DNA from: Acidobacteriota bacterium
GTDB taxonomy: Bacteria; Acidobacteriota; Vicinamibacteria; Vicinamibacterales; UBA2999
Assembly (NCBI GenBank): GCA_947465645.1
Contig: CANIBQ010000011.1
Span: 20,529-84,528 of the forward strand
Reading direction: 5' to 3'
DNA length: 64,000 nt
The first letter of the stretch is position 1. The number at the start of each line of letters is the position of its first letter. The position numbers and the translations under genes are program-made. The notes under the pieces were generated by a model that worked only from the letters and a program-made list of their open reading frames with translations, searched no databases and was not told the DNA's origin. This document shows, piece by piece, positions 28,684-38,282 of this stretch.

Positions 28684-30093
28684 ATGCGCGCCTCCATTGT
28701 CGCGGCGGTGACAGCGTGGGACCTCGCGGTGCTCCTGTACTTCGTGACCATCAACACGATCTACCTGCTGTTCTGCGTCGTCGCCTTCGTGCAGCTTCGA
28801 CACCACCGGCGGCGATGGACGCCGCGACGGCTCGATGCCGTGCTGCAATCGCCCGCCACCCCGGGCATTTCGGTCATCGCGCCCGCCTACAACGAGGAGG
28901 CGACGATCCGCGAGAGCCTCCGGTCGCTCCTGCTCCTGCACTACCCGCAGTTCGAGGTGATCGTGGTGAACGACGGATCAAAAGACGGCACGCTGCGCGA
29001 GCTGGTCACGGGATTCCGCCTCCTGCGGGCGCCCGCCGGCTACGATCAGCCGATCGCCACCAAGCCGGTACAGGCGGTCTACCGTTCGCTCTCCAACGCC
29101 GACCTGGTCGTGCTCGACAAGGTCAACGGCGGCAAGGCCGATGCGATCAACGCCGGCATCAACGCGGCGCGCTACCCGCTGGTGTGCGTGATCGACGCCG
29201 ATTCGCTGCTCGAAGACCAGGCGCTCACGCGCGCGGCGCTTCCCTTCATCTAGGATCCGACCACGCTGGCGGCCGGGGGCATCGTGCGCATCGTCAACGG
29301 GTGCACCGTCGAGGCGGGCCGCGTCACGCGGGTGGGGATGCCAGGATCGTGGCTGGCGGGACTGCAGGCGGTCGAGTACCTCAGAGCGTTCCTGGCCGGG
29401 CGCGTCGCGCAATCCGCGATGAACAGCCTGTTGATTATCTCGGGAGCGTTCGGCATCTTCCGCCGCGACGCCGTCGTCGCCGTCGGCGGCTTCCGGCACG
29501 ACACGATCGGGGAGGACATGGAGATCGTGACCCGCCTGCACCGGTGGGCCAGGGATGCGGGACGGCCGTACCGGATCGTCTTTCAGCCGGACCCGGTCTG
29601 CTGGACCGAGGTTCCGGAATCGCTGCGCATTCTCCGCAACCAGCGCAACCGCTGGCAGCGCGGCACGCTGCAGGTGCTGAGCTATCACCGAGGCATGATC
29701 GGCCGTCCCCGGTACGGTGCCGTGGGTCTGTTCGCGATGCCGTATTTTCTGATTTTCGAGGCGGCAGGCCCTCTGATCGAGCTGAGTGGCTACCTGCTGA
29801 CGCTCGTCGCGCTCGCGCTCGGCCTGCTCGACTGGCGGTTCGCGGAACTCCTGTTTCTGGCGGCGGTGCTGTACGGTACGCTCATCTCCCTCGCATCCGT
29901 GCTGCTGGAAGAGCTCTCGTTCCGCCGCTATCCGCGGCTGAGCGACCTGCTCCGGCTGGTCGCGTTCGGCGTGATCGAGAATTTCGGCTACCGGCAGCTC
30001 ACGACGTGGTGGCGCGTCCGCGGCATCGTCGACTTCCTCCGCAACAAGCAAGGGTGGGGCACGATGACGAGAAAGGGATTTACACAGGCATGA
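28684..30093 (+). pseudogene. Processive GT2 polysaccharide synthase with one in-frame amber codon
   Basis: 469 codons. An N-terminal membrane helix (LAVLLYFVTINTIYLLFCVV) precedes the GT2 domain: VIAPAYNEEATI, VVNDGSKDGT, VIDADSLLE (DxD at 171-173), TIGEDMEIV (base) and RNQRNRWQRG, the Q(x)xRW signature of processive synthases. C-terminal helices follow. Codon 190 (29251-29253) is TAG, where the usual sequence is IEDPTT, so a GAG to TAG change is the simplest cause. The frame is otherwise intact through 30093. TAG is an ordinary stop elsewhere here (24762-24764, for example), so general recoding is unlikely. The stop overlaps the next gene's ATG. It could be a true pseudogene, readthrough or a sequencing error. 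Confidence 0.85.
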
Positions 30094-30455
30094 GGCTGCT
30101 GCTCGTGGAGGACGATCTCGACATCCAGATCATCGCGCGTAGAGCCTTGAAGCGCGCCGGCTTCGAGGTGACGGTGGCTGCCAACGGCGTCGAGGCGCTC
30201 GTGGCCGCGCGCGCCCAGATGCCCGGCGTCATCCTCCTCGACTGGATGATGCCGGACATGGATGGCCCGGAGGTCTGCCGGCAGTTGAAGGCCGACGTGG
30301 CGACGAGCAGCATTCCGGTGATCTTCCTGACCGCGCGATCGCAGCAGGCCGAGATCGCCCGCGGTCTCGCGCTCGGGGCCGCGGGCTACATCGTCAAGCC
30401 GTTCGACGCGCTCACCCTCGGCGACGAAGTGCGACAGATGCTGGGGCAGCCGTGA
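30090..30455 (+). CDS. Single-domain response regulator
   Basis: 121 residues forming one receiver domain: LLVEDDLD (acidic pair), GVILLDWMMPDMDG (phosphoryl Asp), IFLTARSQ (Thr) and YIVKPFD (Lys). No output domain, so it acts like CheY or Spo0F as a phosphate shuttle or a direct protein-binding switch. ATG overlaps the GT2 stop (ATGA), and its TGA overlaps the GTG start of the hybrid kinase, tying it into the same transcript. Confidence 0.93.
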   Translation: MRLLLVEDDLDIQIIARRALKRAGFEVTVAANGVEALVAARAQMPGVILLDWMMPDMDGPEVCRQLKADVATSSIPVIFLTARSQQAEIARGLALGAAGYIVKPFDALTLGDEVRQMLGQP

Positions 30456-33097
30456 AGACGCTTTCGATCCGCACCCGCGTCACGGCGGCGTTTCTGCTGC
30501 TCATCACGATGGCGCTGGTCGAGGGGGCGGTCGTGCTCTATGTACAGCGTGAAAGCTCGCGAGCGATCGAGGACGCGGCACGAACGCAGATGATCCTGGT
30601 GGACCACTTCGCGGTCGCCCGCGCGCTCGATGCGATGCGGGCGGCGTTCCGGGGCTTTCTCATCACGGGGCACGCCCGGGAACAGGCCGAGTACGACGCG
30701 CAGGGCTTGTACTACGAGCGGGCGATCCCGCCCGCCCGGGCGTTGATCACGGACGAGGAACAGCGAGCCCGCTTCGCGCGCATAGTGACGATGGTCACCG
30801 AGTGGCGTGCCCTGACGCGCGAGGTCATGGAGCAGCGCAAGGCCGGAGCGGACGTGACCGCGCGGTTCGTGAACGAGACGGCGGCTCAGTTCGAGGCGCT
30901 CCAGCGCGAGATGGACGCATTCGAACGCCGCCAGACCGACATCAGCACGCGAGCGGGCGACCTCGCGCAATCGCGGGTCCGCGCCGCGACCATCACCCTG
31001 ACGGCCATCCCGCTCGTGGCCGTGGTCTTCATGTTCGGCCTGCTCGTCGCCACCGACCGCGCCATTCTCACGCCGCTGCTGGGGCTGACCAGGTCCGCGC
31101 GACGGCTGGCCGGGGGGGACTACGAGGCCCCGCTGCCGGTGACGCGCAATGACGAGATCGGGGTGCTCGTCGGCGCCTTCTCGGAAATGCGATCGGCGGT
31201 CCACGCGCGCGCATCGGACGCCGCCACGGCGGAGCAGCGCATCCGCACGGCACACGCGGAGCTGCTCGCGATCATCAACACCGTGCCGGCGGCGCTCGTC
31301 ATCCTGGATCCCGATGGATCGATCCGCATGCAGAACAAGGCGGCCGAACATCTCCTGGGCACGGCGCCGGACACGCCGCTCGCACGCAAGACGTATTGGC
31401 AGGGCTTCGCCATGCGCGACGGGGCCGGCAGGCCGCTTCGTATCCGCGACATCCCGCCGGTGCGCGCGCTGTCCGGCGTCGAGGTCATCGGCGAGGAGAT
31501 CGACGTGCAGCGCGCCGACGGCCATCGCGCCGTCATCCTGGTGGGCGCGGCGCCGTTGCGCAACGCCCAGGGCCTCGTCACCGGTGCGGTCGCCGGCTTC
31601 CACGACATCACGCGTCTGCGCGAGCTCGACCGGATGAAGGACGAGTTCGTCGCCATCGTCAGCCATGAACTGCGCACGCCGCTGACGGCCATTCGCGGCT
31701 CCCTTCAGCTGCTGCTCGCCGACAACGCGGTGTCCGACCCCGACAACCAGCAACTCCTCGTCGTCGCGCTCAAGAGCTGCGACCGCCTGGTCCGCATCAT
31801 CAACGACATGCTCGACATCTCGAAGATCGAGGCCGGACAGTTCAAGCTCAGGATCGGCCCGCTCGTGGTCCGGAACCTCGTGCAGCAGGCCGTGGACGGC
31901 GTGGAGAGCGTGGCCGCTCCGGCCGGTGTCGCGCTGGTGGTCGACGTCGCGGCGGACATCGCGGAGATCAGTGGCGACGCCGACCGGCTGACGCAGGCGC
32001 TGGTCAACCTGCTCTCGAACGTCGTGAAATTCGCTCCCCGGGGCTCGACGATCACGGTGTCGGCGCGCGAGACGCCGGAGGCCGTGGTGTTCAGCGTCGC
32101 CGACCGCGGACAGGGCATCGCGCAGGATGACATCGCCCGTCTCTTCAGGAAGTTCCAGCAGCTCGACGACGCCGGCACACGACGCGCCGGCGGCACCGGC
32201 CTCGGTCTTTCGATCACCAAGGCGATCATCGAGGAGCACGGCGGCACGATCTCGGTGGACAGCGTCGTCGGGCGGGGCACGACGTTCACGTTCACCATCC
32301 CGCGGGCCGAGCGGTCGCCCGGCACCGAGGCGGCCGCTGTCGCGTCTCCGCGGCCGGCGACCGCCGCCATCAGGACGGTGCTCATCGTCGACGACAACGA
32401 CGCGAGCCGCGGCACCCTGGCACAGGCGATGCGGGTCGGCGGCTTCCGGATCCTGGAGGCTTCCACGGGTGCTGAGGCGGTCGAGGCGGCGCGCCGTCAC
32501 CGGCCCGACGCGATCACGCTGTCGGTCTCGTCGCAGGAGCGCGGGAGCCGGCGGGCCCTCGAGGAACTGGCCCGCGATCCGGCGACCATGCAGATCCCGA
32601 TCGTGATCGCCATCGACGGTGGCGCGCCGATCACGTCCGCGGAGAAGCCCTTCGACATCTCCGATCTCGTCTCACGGGTGCAGCGGATGCTCCACGGGCG
32701 CGTCCACGCCACGGTGCTGGTGGCCGACGACGACGCCGATCTGCGGCTCGTCCTCCGCGAGACGCTTGGACGCCACGGGTTCCGGGTGATCGAGGCGGCG
32801 GACGGGAGGGAGGCCATCGACACAGCGGCCCGCGAAGTACCGGATCTCGCGCTGCTCGATCTGCGGATGCCGCGCGTCCACGGCCACGACGTGATCCGCG
32901 CACTGAGAAAGAACGAAGCCACCGCGCACATGCCCATCATCGTTCTCTCGGGCAGTGCCGGCGAGCGCCATTCGCTCGAGTCGCTCGTGCTGGGCGCGAA
33001 CATGTTTCTGGCCAAGCCCGCCGAGCCGCACGAGCTTGTTCGGGAGATCGATCGGCTCCTCCGGCAGGATCGCGCCGAGCCGGCGGCCACCAAGTGA
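30452..33097 (+). CDS. Hybrid sensor histidine kinase with tandem receivers
   Basis: 881 residues from GTG 30452. Two membrane helices (about 10-30 and 180-203) flank a periplasmic helical CHASE3-like sensor. HAMP follows (about 204-258), then PAS (about 270-385), HisKA with VSHELRTPLT (His 405), and HATPase with NLLSNVVKFA and GGTGLGLSI. Receiver 1 (about 640-755) keeps VDDND but has Ser where the phosphoryl Asp should be (ITLSVSS). Receiver 2 has ADDDA, LALLDLRMP and AKPAEP and looks active. It should sense an envelope signal and feed phosphate to the HPt/REC protein and the small regulator of the same operon. Confidence 0.92.
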   Translation: MKTLSIRTRVTAAFLLLITMALVEGAVVLYVQRESSRAIEDAARTQMILVDHFAVARALDAMRAAFRGFLITGHAREQAEYDAQGLYYERAIPPARALITDEEQRARFARIVTMVTEWRALTREVMEQRKAGADVTARFVNETAAQFEALQREMDAFERRQTDISTRAGDLAQSRVRAATITLTAIPLVAVVFMFGLLVATDRAILTPLLGLTRSARRLAGGDYEAPLPVTRNDEIGVLVGAFSEMRSAVHARASDAATAEQRIRTAHAELLAIINTVPAALVILDPDGSIRMQNKAAEHLLGTAPDTPLARKTYWQGFAMRDGAGRPLRIRDIPPVRALSGVEVIGEEIDVQRADGHRAVILVGAAPLRNAQGLVTGAVAGFHDITRLRELDRMKDEFVAIVSHELRTPLTAIRGSLQLLLADNAVSDPDNQQLLVVALKSCDRLVRIINDMLDISKIEAGQFKLRIGPLVVRNLVQQAVDGVESVAAPAGVALVVDVAADIAEISGDADRLTQALVNLLSNVVKFAPRGSTITVSARETPEAVVFSVADRGQGIAQDDIARLFRKFQQLDDAGTRRAGGTGLGLSITKAIIEEHGGTISVDSVVGRGTTFTFTIPRAERSPGTEAAAVASPRPATAAIRTVLIVDDNDASRGTLAQAMRVGGFRILEASTGAEAVEAARRHRPDAITLSVSSQERGSRRALEELARDPATMQIPIVIAIDGGAPITSAEKPFDISDLVSRVQRMLHGRVHATVLVADDDADLRLVLRETLGRHGFRVIEAADGREAIDTAAREVPDLALLDLRMPRVHGHDVIRALRKNEATAHMPIIVLSGSAGERHSLESLVLGANMFLAKPAEPHELVREIDRLLRQDRAEPAATK

Positions 33098-33133
33098 CCC
33101 GGCGCGCGACACGGCCGACTGGCCGCGTGAAGC

Positions 33134-33721
33134 TCAGCGGCCGAGGAGTTCGGCGGCGAGGGTGGCCGCCTTGTCCGACAACGTGGCCGCGAAGACCAGG
33201 TTGCGCTCCTTGAGCGCCTGCTCCGCCTGCTGGGCAAACCGCCTGGACTGCTCGTACTGGGCGCGGCCGTCCACGCTCAGCCGGTTGTAATTCACGCGGC
33301 CGAGGTCGCGCGTGGCCCGGGTCAACACATCGCGCACCGCTCGCTCGGTGGCCACCGCCGCTGGAGCGCGCAGGTCGCGCGGACCTTCGGCCGGTGGCGG
33401 GGCGGCGGCTGCCGCCGGCGGCCGCGGCTCTTCGGCGCGAGGCGCGGGACGTGGCGGCGTGCGGGGCGCCGCCGCGACCGGCGGTGCCGGCGTTTCGACC
33501 GGCGCCGCAACCGCGACGGGCGCCGGCGCCTCCACCGGCGCCAGCACGCGCTCGGGCGCCTGTGGCACGCTCAGCGGCGGGCCATCGGGCACGGTTTCGG
33601 CGCGCGCCTTGGCGCAGCCACTCGAACTCCCAACGCCCAAAACGCCAACTCCCAAAACAAACAGAACGGACCACCAGCCTGTTGGCAGTTGGAAGTTGCG
33701 TAGCTGGGAGTTGAGTGTCAT
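33134..33721 (-). CDS. Ala/Pro-rich lipoprotein with repeat-derived signal peptide
   Basis: 195 residues. The leader VLFVLGVGVLGVGSSSGC ends in a lipobox-like GSSSGC (Cys 36). The middle (about 45-120) is Pro/Ala-rich and flexible. The C-terminal 70 residues form a helical, charged domain (YNRLSVDGRAQYEQSRRFAQQ, AEQALKERNLVFAATLSDKAA) that may bind a partner. The first 33 codons come largely from a family G repeat (33621-33716). ATG is one base after the TGA of the sensor kinase, so it ends that operon. Function unknown. Confidence 0.72.
   Translation of the reverse strand: MTLNSQLRNFQLPTGWWSVLFVLGVGVLGVGSSSGCAKARAETVPDGPPLSVPQAPERVLAPVEAPAPVAVAAPVETPAPPVAAAPRTPPRPAPRAEEPRPPAAAAAPPPAEGPRDLRAPAAVATERAVRDVLTRATRDLGRVNYNRLSVDGRAQYEQSRRFAQQAEQALKERNLVFAATLSDKAATLAAELLGR
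33621..33716. repeat. Family G repeat (CAACTCCCAA type)
   Basis: CGAACTCCCAACGCCCAAAA and CGCCAACTCCCAAAAC on the left arm, GTTGGCAGTTGGAAGTTG and CTGGGAGTTGAG on the right. Related copies at 41941-41979 and 60788-60851. Here it lies inside the start of the lipoprotein gene. Confidence 0.82.
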
Positions 33722-33722
33722 C

Positions 33723-35648
33723 TCACGCTTCACTGGCTCTGGGAAGAAGGACGCGGAATGTGGTCCCGCGGCCGGGCGTCGACTGCACCTCGACTTCCCC
33801 GTCATGCATCTGGATGATGCGGTAGACCATCGACAGCCCGATGCCTGTCCCATGATCCTTCGTCGTGAAGTAGAGGTCAAAGATCTTTCCGAGGTGTTCG
33901 GGCGGAATGCCGACGCCCGTGTCTTCGACGCGCACCTCCAGCCGGTCGCGCGACGCGGTGGCGCCCGCGAGCCGGAGCGTACCGCCGTTGGGCATCGCCT
34001 GGCAGGCGTTGATTGCCAGGTTGAGGAATGCCTGCCTGAGCATGGCAGCATCGCCGTTGATGCTGGGCAGCGACGCGGGCGCGTCCACCTCGACTTTCAC
34101 GTGATGCTTCTCCGCCTCCGGCGCGAGCACCGGGACGATCTCGTCGAACAGCGACGCGAGGCTGACCGGCTGCAGGCGGATGTCTTCCGGGCGGGTGAAC
34201 TTCAGGAACCCCTGCACCACCTCGTCGAGCCGGCGGACCTCGTTCTCGATGATCTCGACGTGCTGCAGCGCGCCTTCCATGGGCGCGGTCGTCGCGGACT
34301 CGCGCGCCGCGGCAGCGAGACCGAGGCCGCCTGACGCCGCCACCGGCTGCCGCGCGGAGACCACCGCCCCGCCGCGGATCTTCGTCCGCAGCAGCTCGAG
34401 GTGGATCATCATCGCGTTGAGCGGGTTCTTGACCTCGTGGGCGATGCCGGCGGTGAGCCGGCCAAGCGCGACCAGCTTCCGGGAATAGGCGATGGTCGAC
34501 TGCATCCGCGAGAGATAGGCGACGTCGCGCGCGACCAGCAGCACGCCGACCAGCTCGCCGTCCTTGCCCTCGATGGCGTTGGTCATCAGGAGCAAGCTGT
34601 GGGTTCCAGGTTCTGAGTTCCGGGTTCCGGGTTCGACGGTTCCAGGTTCGACGGTGCCGGGTTCGGTTTCGACGGGGCCGCGCGAGCGTCTCGTGGCCAG
34701 CGTCTCTTCGACAATCTGCCGGTAGGGATGGCCGTCGGGCAGCAGCCCCCGCAGCGCGCCGCCGATGCCAGTGGCCGGGAGCGTCGATTCCATCGCGGGG
34801 TTGCTGAACAGCAGCTCGCCCGAGGGGTTGAACAGCGCCACCGCATCCTCGAGGTGCTCGACCGCCGACTGCAGGTTCGCCTTCTGCCCCGCAAGCAGCG
34901 TCCGGTCCGCGGAGAGTTGCTGGCTGACGTTGTTGAAATAGGTGCCGAGCTCTCCGAACTCGTCACCCGGCGGCAGATCGAGGGTGACGCCGAACTCGCC
35001 CTTGCCGAGGCGCGTCAGCCCGCTGCGGATCACGTGGATCGGCCGGAGCATCACCTGCGCGAGCAGCGCCGCGACCAGGATCGCCACCGCCAGCGCCACC
35101 GCCGCCGTCAACAGCGCCGGCTGCAGCGAGGCGGTCAGCGCCTGCCGCATCAGCAGCGTCGAGACGCCTATCCGGATCGATCCGAACGGCGTCTCGTTCA
35201 GCATCATCGGCTGCCGGACCTCGAGCGTCTGCCCTTCCTGCGAGTAGATCACCCGGAGCTGCTCGAGCGGTCCTGCGCCGGTCAGCGTCGCCATGTCCGC
35301 CCGCTCGGGGAGCCTGCGTCCCACCATGGTCATGTCGCTGTCGGCGATGACCGTGCCCCCGGCGTCGAGGATGGCGGCGTCAGTGACGCTCTCGCCGTAG
35401 ATGGCGGATTCGAGGATCGCGCGCAGCCCAGGGTCGGCGCGCAAGGCGGGATACGGGTCCTGGCTTTCGCCGACGACCTCGCGGGCGCGGTGGAAGATCG
35501 CGTTCGAGAGGAGCTGGCCGCGCGCGTAGCTCTCGTGCAGCACGACGCCGGCAAGGCGGGTCACAAACAGCGCGCTCAGCGCCACGACGGCGACGCCGAC
35601 GATGACGGTCACGCCGACGATCTGTTTCGCCTTGATGCTCAGACGCAT
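33723..35648 (-). CDS. NtrB-like sensor histidine kinase
   Basis: 641 residues. Two helices (about 10-32 and 175-198) enclose a periplasmic CACHE-like sensor. A HAMP, then a PAS-like region (about 265-365), precede HisKA with GIAHEVKNPLNAMM and HATPase with NACQAMPNGG, VGIPPEHLG and GTGIGLSMVYR. In the PAS region an EPGT-repeated stretch (TVEPGTVEPGT) is encoded by tandem repeat DNA at 34604-34680. It phosphorylates the NtrC-type regulator encoded directly upstream in the same operon. ATG 35648 is followed by a proper N-terminal helix. Confidence 0.92.
   Translation of the reverse strand: MRLSIKAKQIVGVTVIVGVAVVALSALFVTRLAGVVLHESYARGQLLSNAIFHRAREVVGESQDPYPALRADPGLRAILESAIYGESVTDAAILDAGGTVIADSDMTMVGRRLPERADMATLTGAGPLEQLRVIYSQEGQTLEVRQPMMLNETPFGSIRIGVSTLLMRQALTASLQPALLTAAVALAVAILVAALLAQVMLRPIHVIRSGLTRLGKGEFGVTLDLPPGDEFGELGTYFNNVSQQLSADRTLLAGQKANLQSAVEHLEDAVALFNPSGELLFSNPAMESTLPATGIGGALRGLLPDGHPYRQIVEETLATRRSRGPVETEPGTVEPGTVEPGTRNSEPGTHSLLLMTNAIEGKDGELVGVLLVARDVAYLSRMQSTIAYSRKLVALGRLTAGIAHEVKNPLNAMMIHLELLRTKIRGGAVVSARQPVAASGGLGLAAAARESATTAPMEGALQHVEIIENEVRRLDEVVQGFLKFTRPEDIRLQPVSLASLFDEIVPVLAPEAEKHHVKVEVDAPASLPSINGDAAMLRQAFLNLAINACQAMPNGGTLRLAGATASRDRLEVRVEDTGVGIPPEHLGKIFDLYFTTKDHGTGIGLSMVYRIIQMHDGEVEVQSTPGRGTTFRVLLPRASEA
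34604..34680. repeat. Family I tandem repeat in frame in the NtrB-like gene
   Basis: Units of GGTTCC(A/G)GGTTC and GACGGT(T/G)CC follow each other about six times and encode repeated VEPGT in the linker before the kinase core. The rest of the gene is not repetitive. Confidence 0.8.
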
Positions 35649-35651
35649 GAC

Positions 35652-35694
35652 AGGTCAAAGGTCAAAGGGAAAAGGGCAAAGGTGATCCTTTGAC

Positions 35695-35696
<2 letters not shown>
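35652..35696. repeat. Family E repeat (GGTCAAAGG type)
   Basis: AGGTCAAAGGTCAAAGGGAA and AAGGTGATCCTTTGACCT form a hairpin between the NtrC-like and NtrB-like genes. Similar text occurs at 37893-37940 and 56370-56396. Confidence 0.75.
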
Positions 35697-37086
<1,390 letters not shown>

Positions 37087-37154
37087 CAGTCGATGTTAGC
37101 CTGTAGTTTTTACACGGTCCAGCCAGCAGTCCATGCCCTCAACCTTGATACGCC

Positions 37155-37203
37155 CCGTTCCGGGGTCTGACCCCGGAACGCTCCGTCACCGGGGTCTGAC
37201 CCC
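37155..37203. repeat. Family J repeat (GGGGTCTGACCCC), two copies, touching a start codon
   Basis: Two copies of CCGGGGTCTGACCCC (about 37162-37176 and 37190-37203), with CGTTCC/GGAACG arms around the first. The second copy runs directly into ATG 37204 of the CPBP gene. Confidence 0.88.
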
Positions 37204-37896
37204 ATGACCCGGCTCGTCGCCATCGTCGAAATCATCCTGTGCTCCAGCGTGCCCACCCAGCTTGCCCTTGCGGGACTGCTGAGGATCGCGGGGTTCCCGA
37301 TGTTCGGGCCCGATGGCGGGCTCTCGTTGCCGTTTGTGGTGCTCCTCTCGGTGGGCGACACGGCGCTGCTGATCGTGCTGATGGTCGTCATCACACGGTC
37401 CCACGGCGACAGCGTCCGCGAGCTCTGGCTGGGGACGGGGCCGATCAGGCCGGAGGTGGTTCGAGGGATCCTGCTGATCCCGGTCGTCTTCGTGCTGGTG
37501 GTGGTGCTGCTGAACGGGCTGCGGCTGGTGGCGCCGTGGCTGCACAACGTCGAGACCAACCCGCTCGAGCAGCTCGCGCGCACGCCAGGTGACGCGGCGC
37601 TCTTCGCGGTGGTCGGCATCCTCGCCGGCGGGCTGCGCGAGGAGCTGCAGCGCGCCTTCCTGCTGCGGCGGTTCGAGCGGCACCTTGGCGGCGCGATGGT
37701 CGGGGTGGTCGTCCTCAGCACCGCGTTCGGTCTCGGACACATGGTCCAGGGGTGGGACGCCGCGATTACGACCGGTGCACTCGGCGCATTCTGGGCGATT
37801 GTCTACCTGCGCCGGCGCAGCTCGGTGGCGCCGATCGTCAGCCACTCGGGGTTCAACTCGCTGGAAATTCTCAGGGTGGCGGTCTGGGGGGGTTAG
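37204..37896 (+). CDS. CPBP-family intramembrane metalloprotease
   Basis: 230 residues, about six to seven hydrophobic helices. The signature is complete: REELQRAFLLRRFE (EExxR), FGLGHMV (FxxxH) and SHSGFNS (HxxxN), the three metal-binding segments of CAAX/CPBP proteases. Bacterial members process or modulate membrane and bacteriocin-type peptides; the substrate is unknown. The leader is a repeat (37155-37203), so no ribosome-binding site is seen. The stop lies 8 bases from the stop of the convergent zinc-ribbon gene, within family E repeat DNA. Confidence 0.9.
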   Translation: MTRLVAIVEIILCSSVPTQLALAGLLRIAGFPMFGPDGGLSLPFVVLLSVGDTALLIVLMVVITRSHGDSVRELWLGTGPIRPEVVRGILLIPVVFVLVVVLLNGLRLVAPWLHNVETNPLEQLARTPGDAALFAVVGILAGGLREELQRAFLLRRFERHLGGAMVGVVVLSTAFGLGHMVQGWDAAITTGALGAFWAIVYLRRRSSVAPIVSHSGFNSLEILRVAVWGG

Positions 37897-37940
37897 GGCT
37901 TTGGCTAAGCCTTTGGTCTTTGGTCCTTACCCTTTAGGAG
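37893..37940. repeat. Family E repeat supplying the zinc-ribbon gene's tail
   Basis: TTAGGGCTTTGGCTAAGCCT and TTGGTCTTTGGTCCTTACCC: an AAGG/CCTT-rich tract between two convergent genes. On the reverse strand it encodes the last residues (GKDQRPKA) and stop of the zinc-ribbon protein. Confidence 0.75.
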
Positions 37941-38204
37941 GACCATGGGTTCGAACACGCGCGTTCCTTTGCAGGCGGGACACTTGCCGGGCTTCGACAG
38001 CTTGTCTTCACCGAACACGAAGTCGCAGGATTTGCACCGCGCTGGGATGACGTCAATGTCGTGTCCGGCGGCGCGCGCCGAACGCAGCGCATGGCGGAGA
38101 TCGTCCTCGACGTCGCCGCGCGCCATCCCCAGCTCTCGGGCGAGCCACGAAACCGACCGCGGTTCGTGGGAGAGCAGGTCGATGAGGTAGCGACGGAGAG
38201 TCAT
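37905..38204 (-). CDS. HTH + zinc-ribbon regulator
   Basis: 99 residues. An N-terminal winged-helix-like part (RRYLIDLLSHEPRSVSWLARELGMARGDVEDDLRHALRS) precedes a rubredoxin-like zinc ribbon CKSCDFVF ... KCPACKG. This is a small predicted transcription regulator of the archaeal-like COG3357 type. Eight C-terminal residues and the stop come from the family E repeat. It may belong to the same transcription unit as the SurA-like gene upstream, 56 bases away. Confidence 0.8.
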   Translation of the reverse strand: MTLRRYLIDLLSHEPRSVSWLARELGMARGDVEDDLRHALRSARAAGHDIDVIPARCKSCDFVFGEDKLSKPGKCPACKGTRVFEPMVLLKGKDQRPKA

Positions 38205-38210
38205 AGCTAG

Positions 38211-38282
38211 TAAGCAGTAGGCGGTAAGCAGTAGGCAGGAAGGTTCAGGTTCGTGCTGCCTACTGCCTACTGTCTACTGCTC
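38211..38282. repeat. Family D repeat (GCAGTAGGCAGTAGG type) hairpin
   Basis: AGTAAGCAGTAGGCGGTAAG and CAGTAGGCAG face CTGCCTACTGCCTACTGTCT. The right arm supplies the last codons (AVDSRQ) and TAG of the SurA-like gene. A close copy is at 59321-59389. Confidence 0.85.

Noticed and set aside
28684..30093. Genetic code in which TAG is a sense codon
   Set aside because: TAG ends other intact genes in this window, for example at 24762-24764 and 35695-35697.
33098..33133. Terminator between the hybrid kinase and the lipoprotein genes
   Set aside because: ACGGCCGACTGGCCGCGT can pair only weakly, and no T-run follows on either strand.
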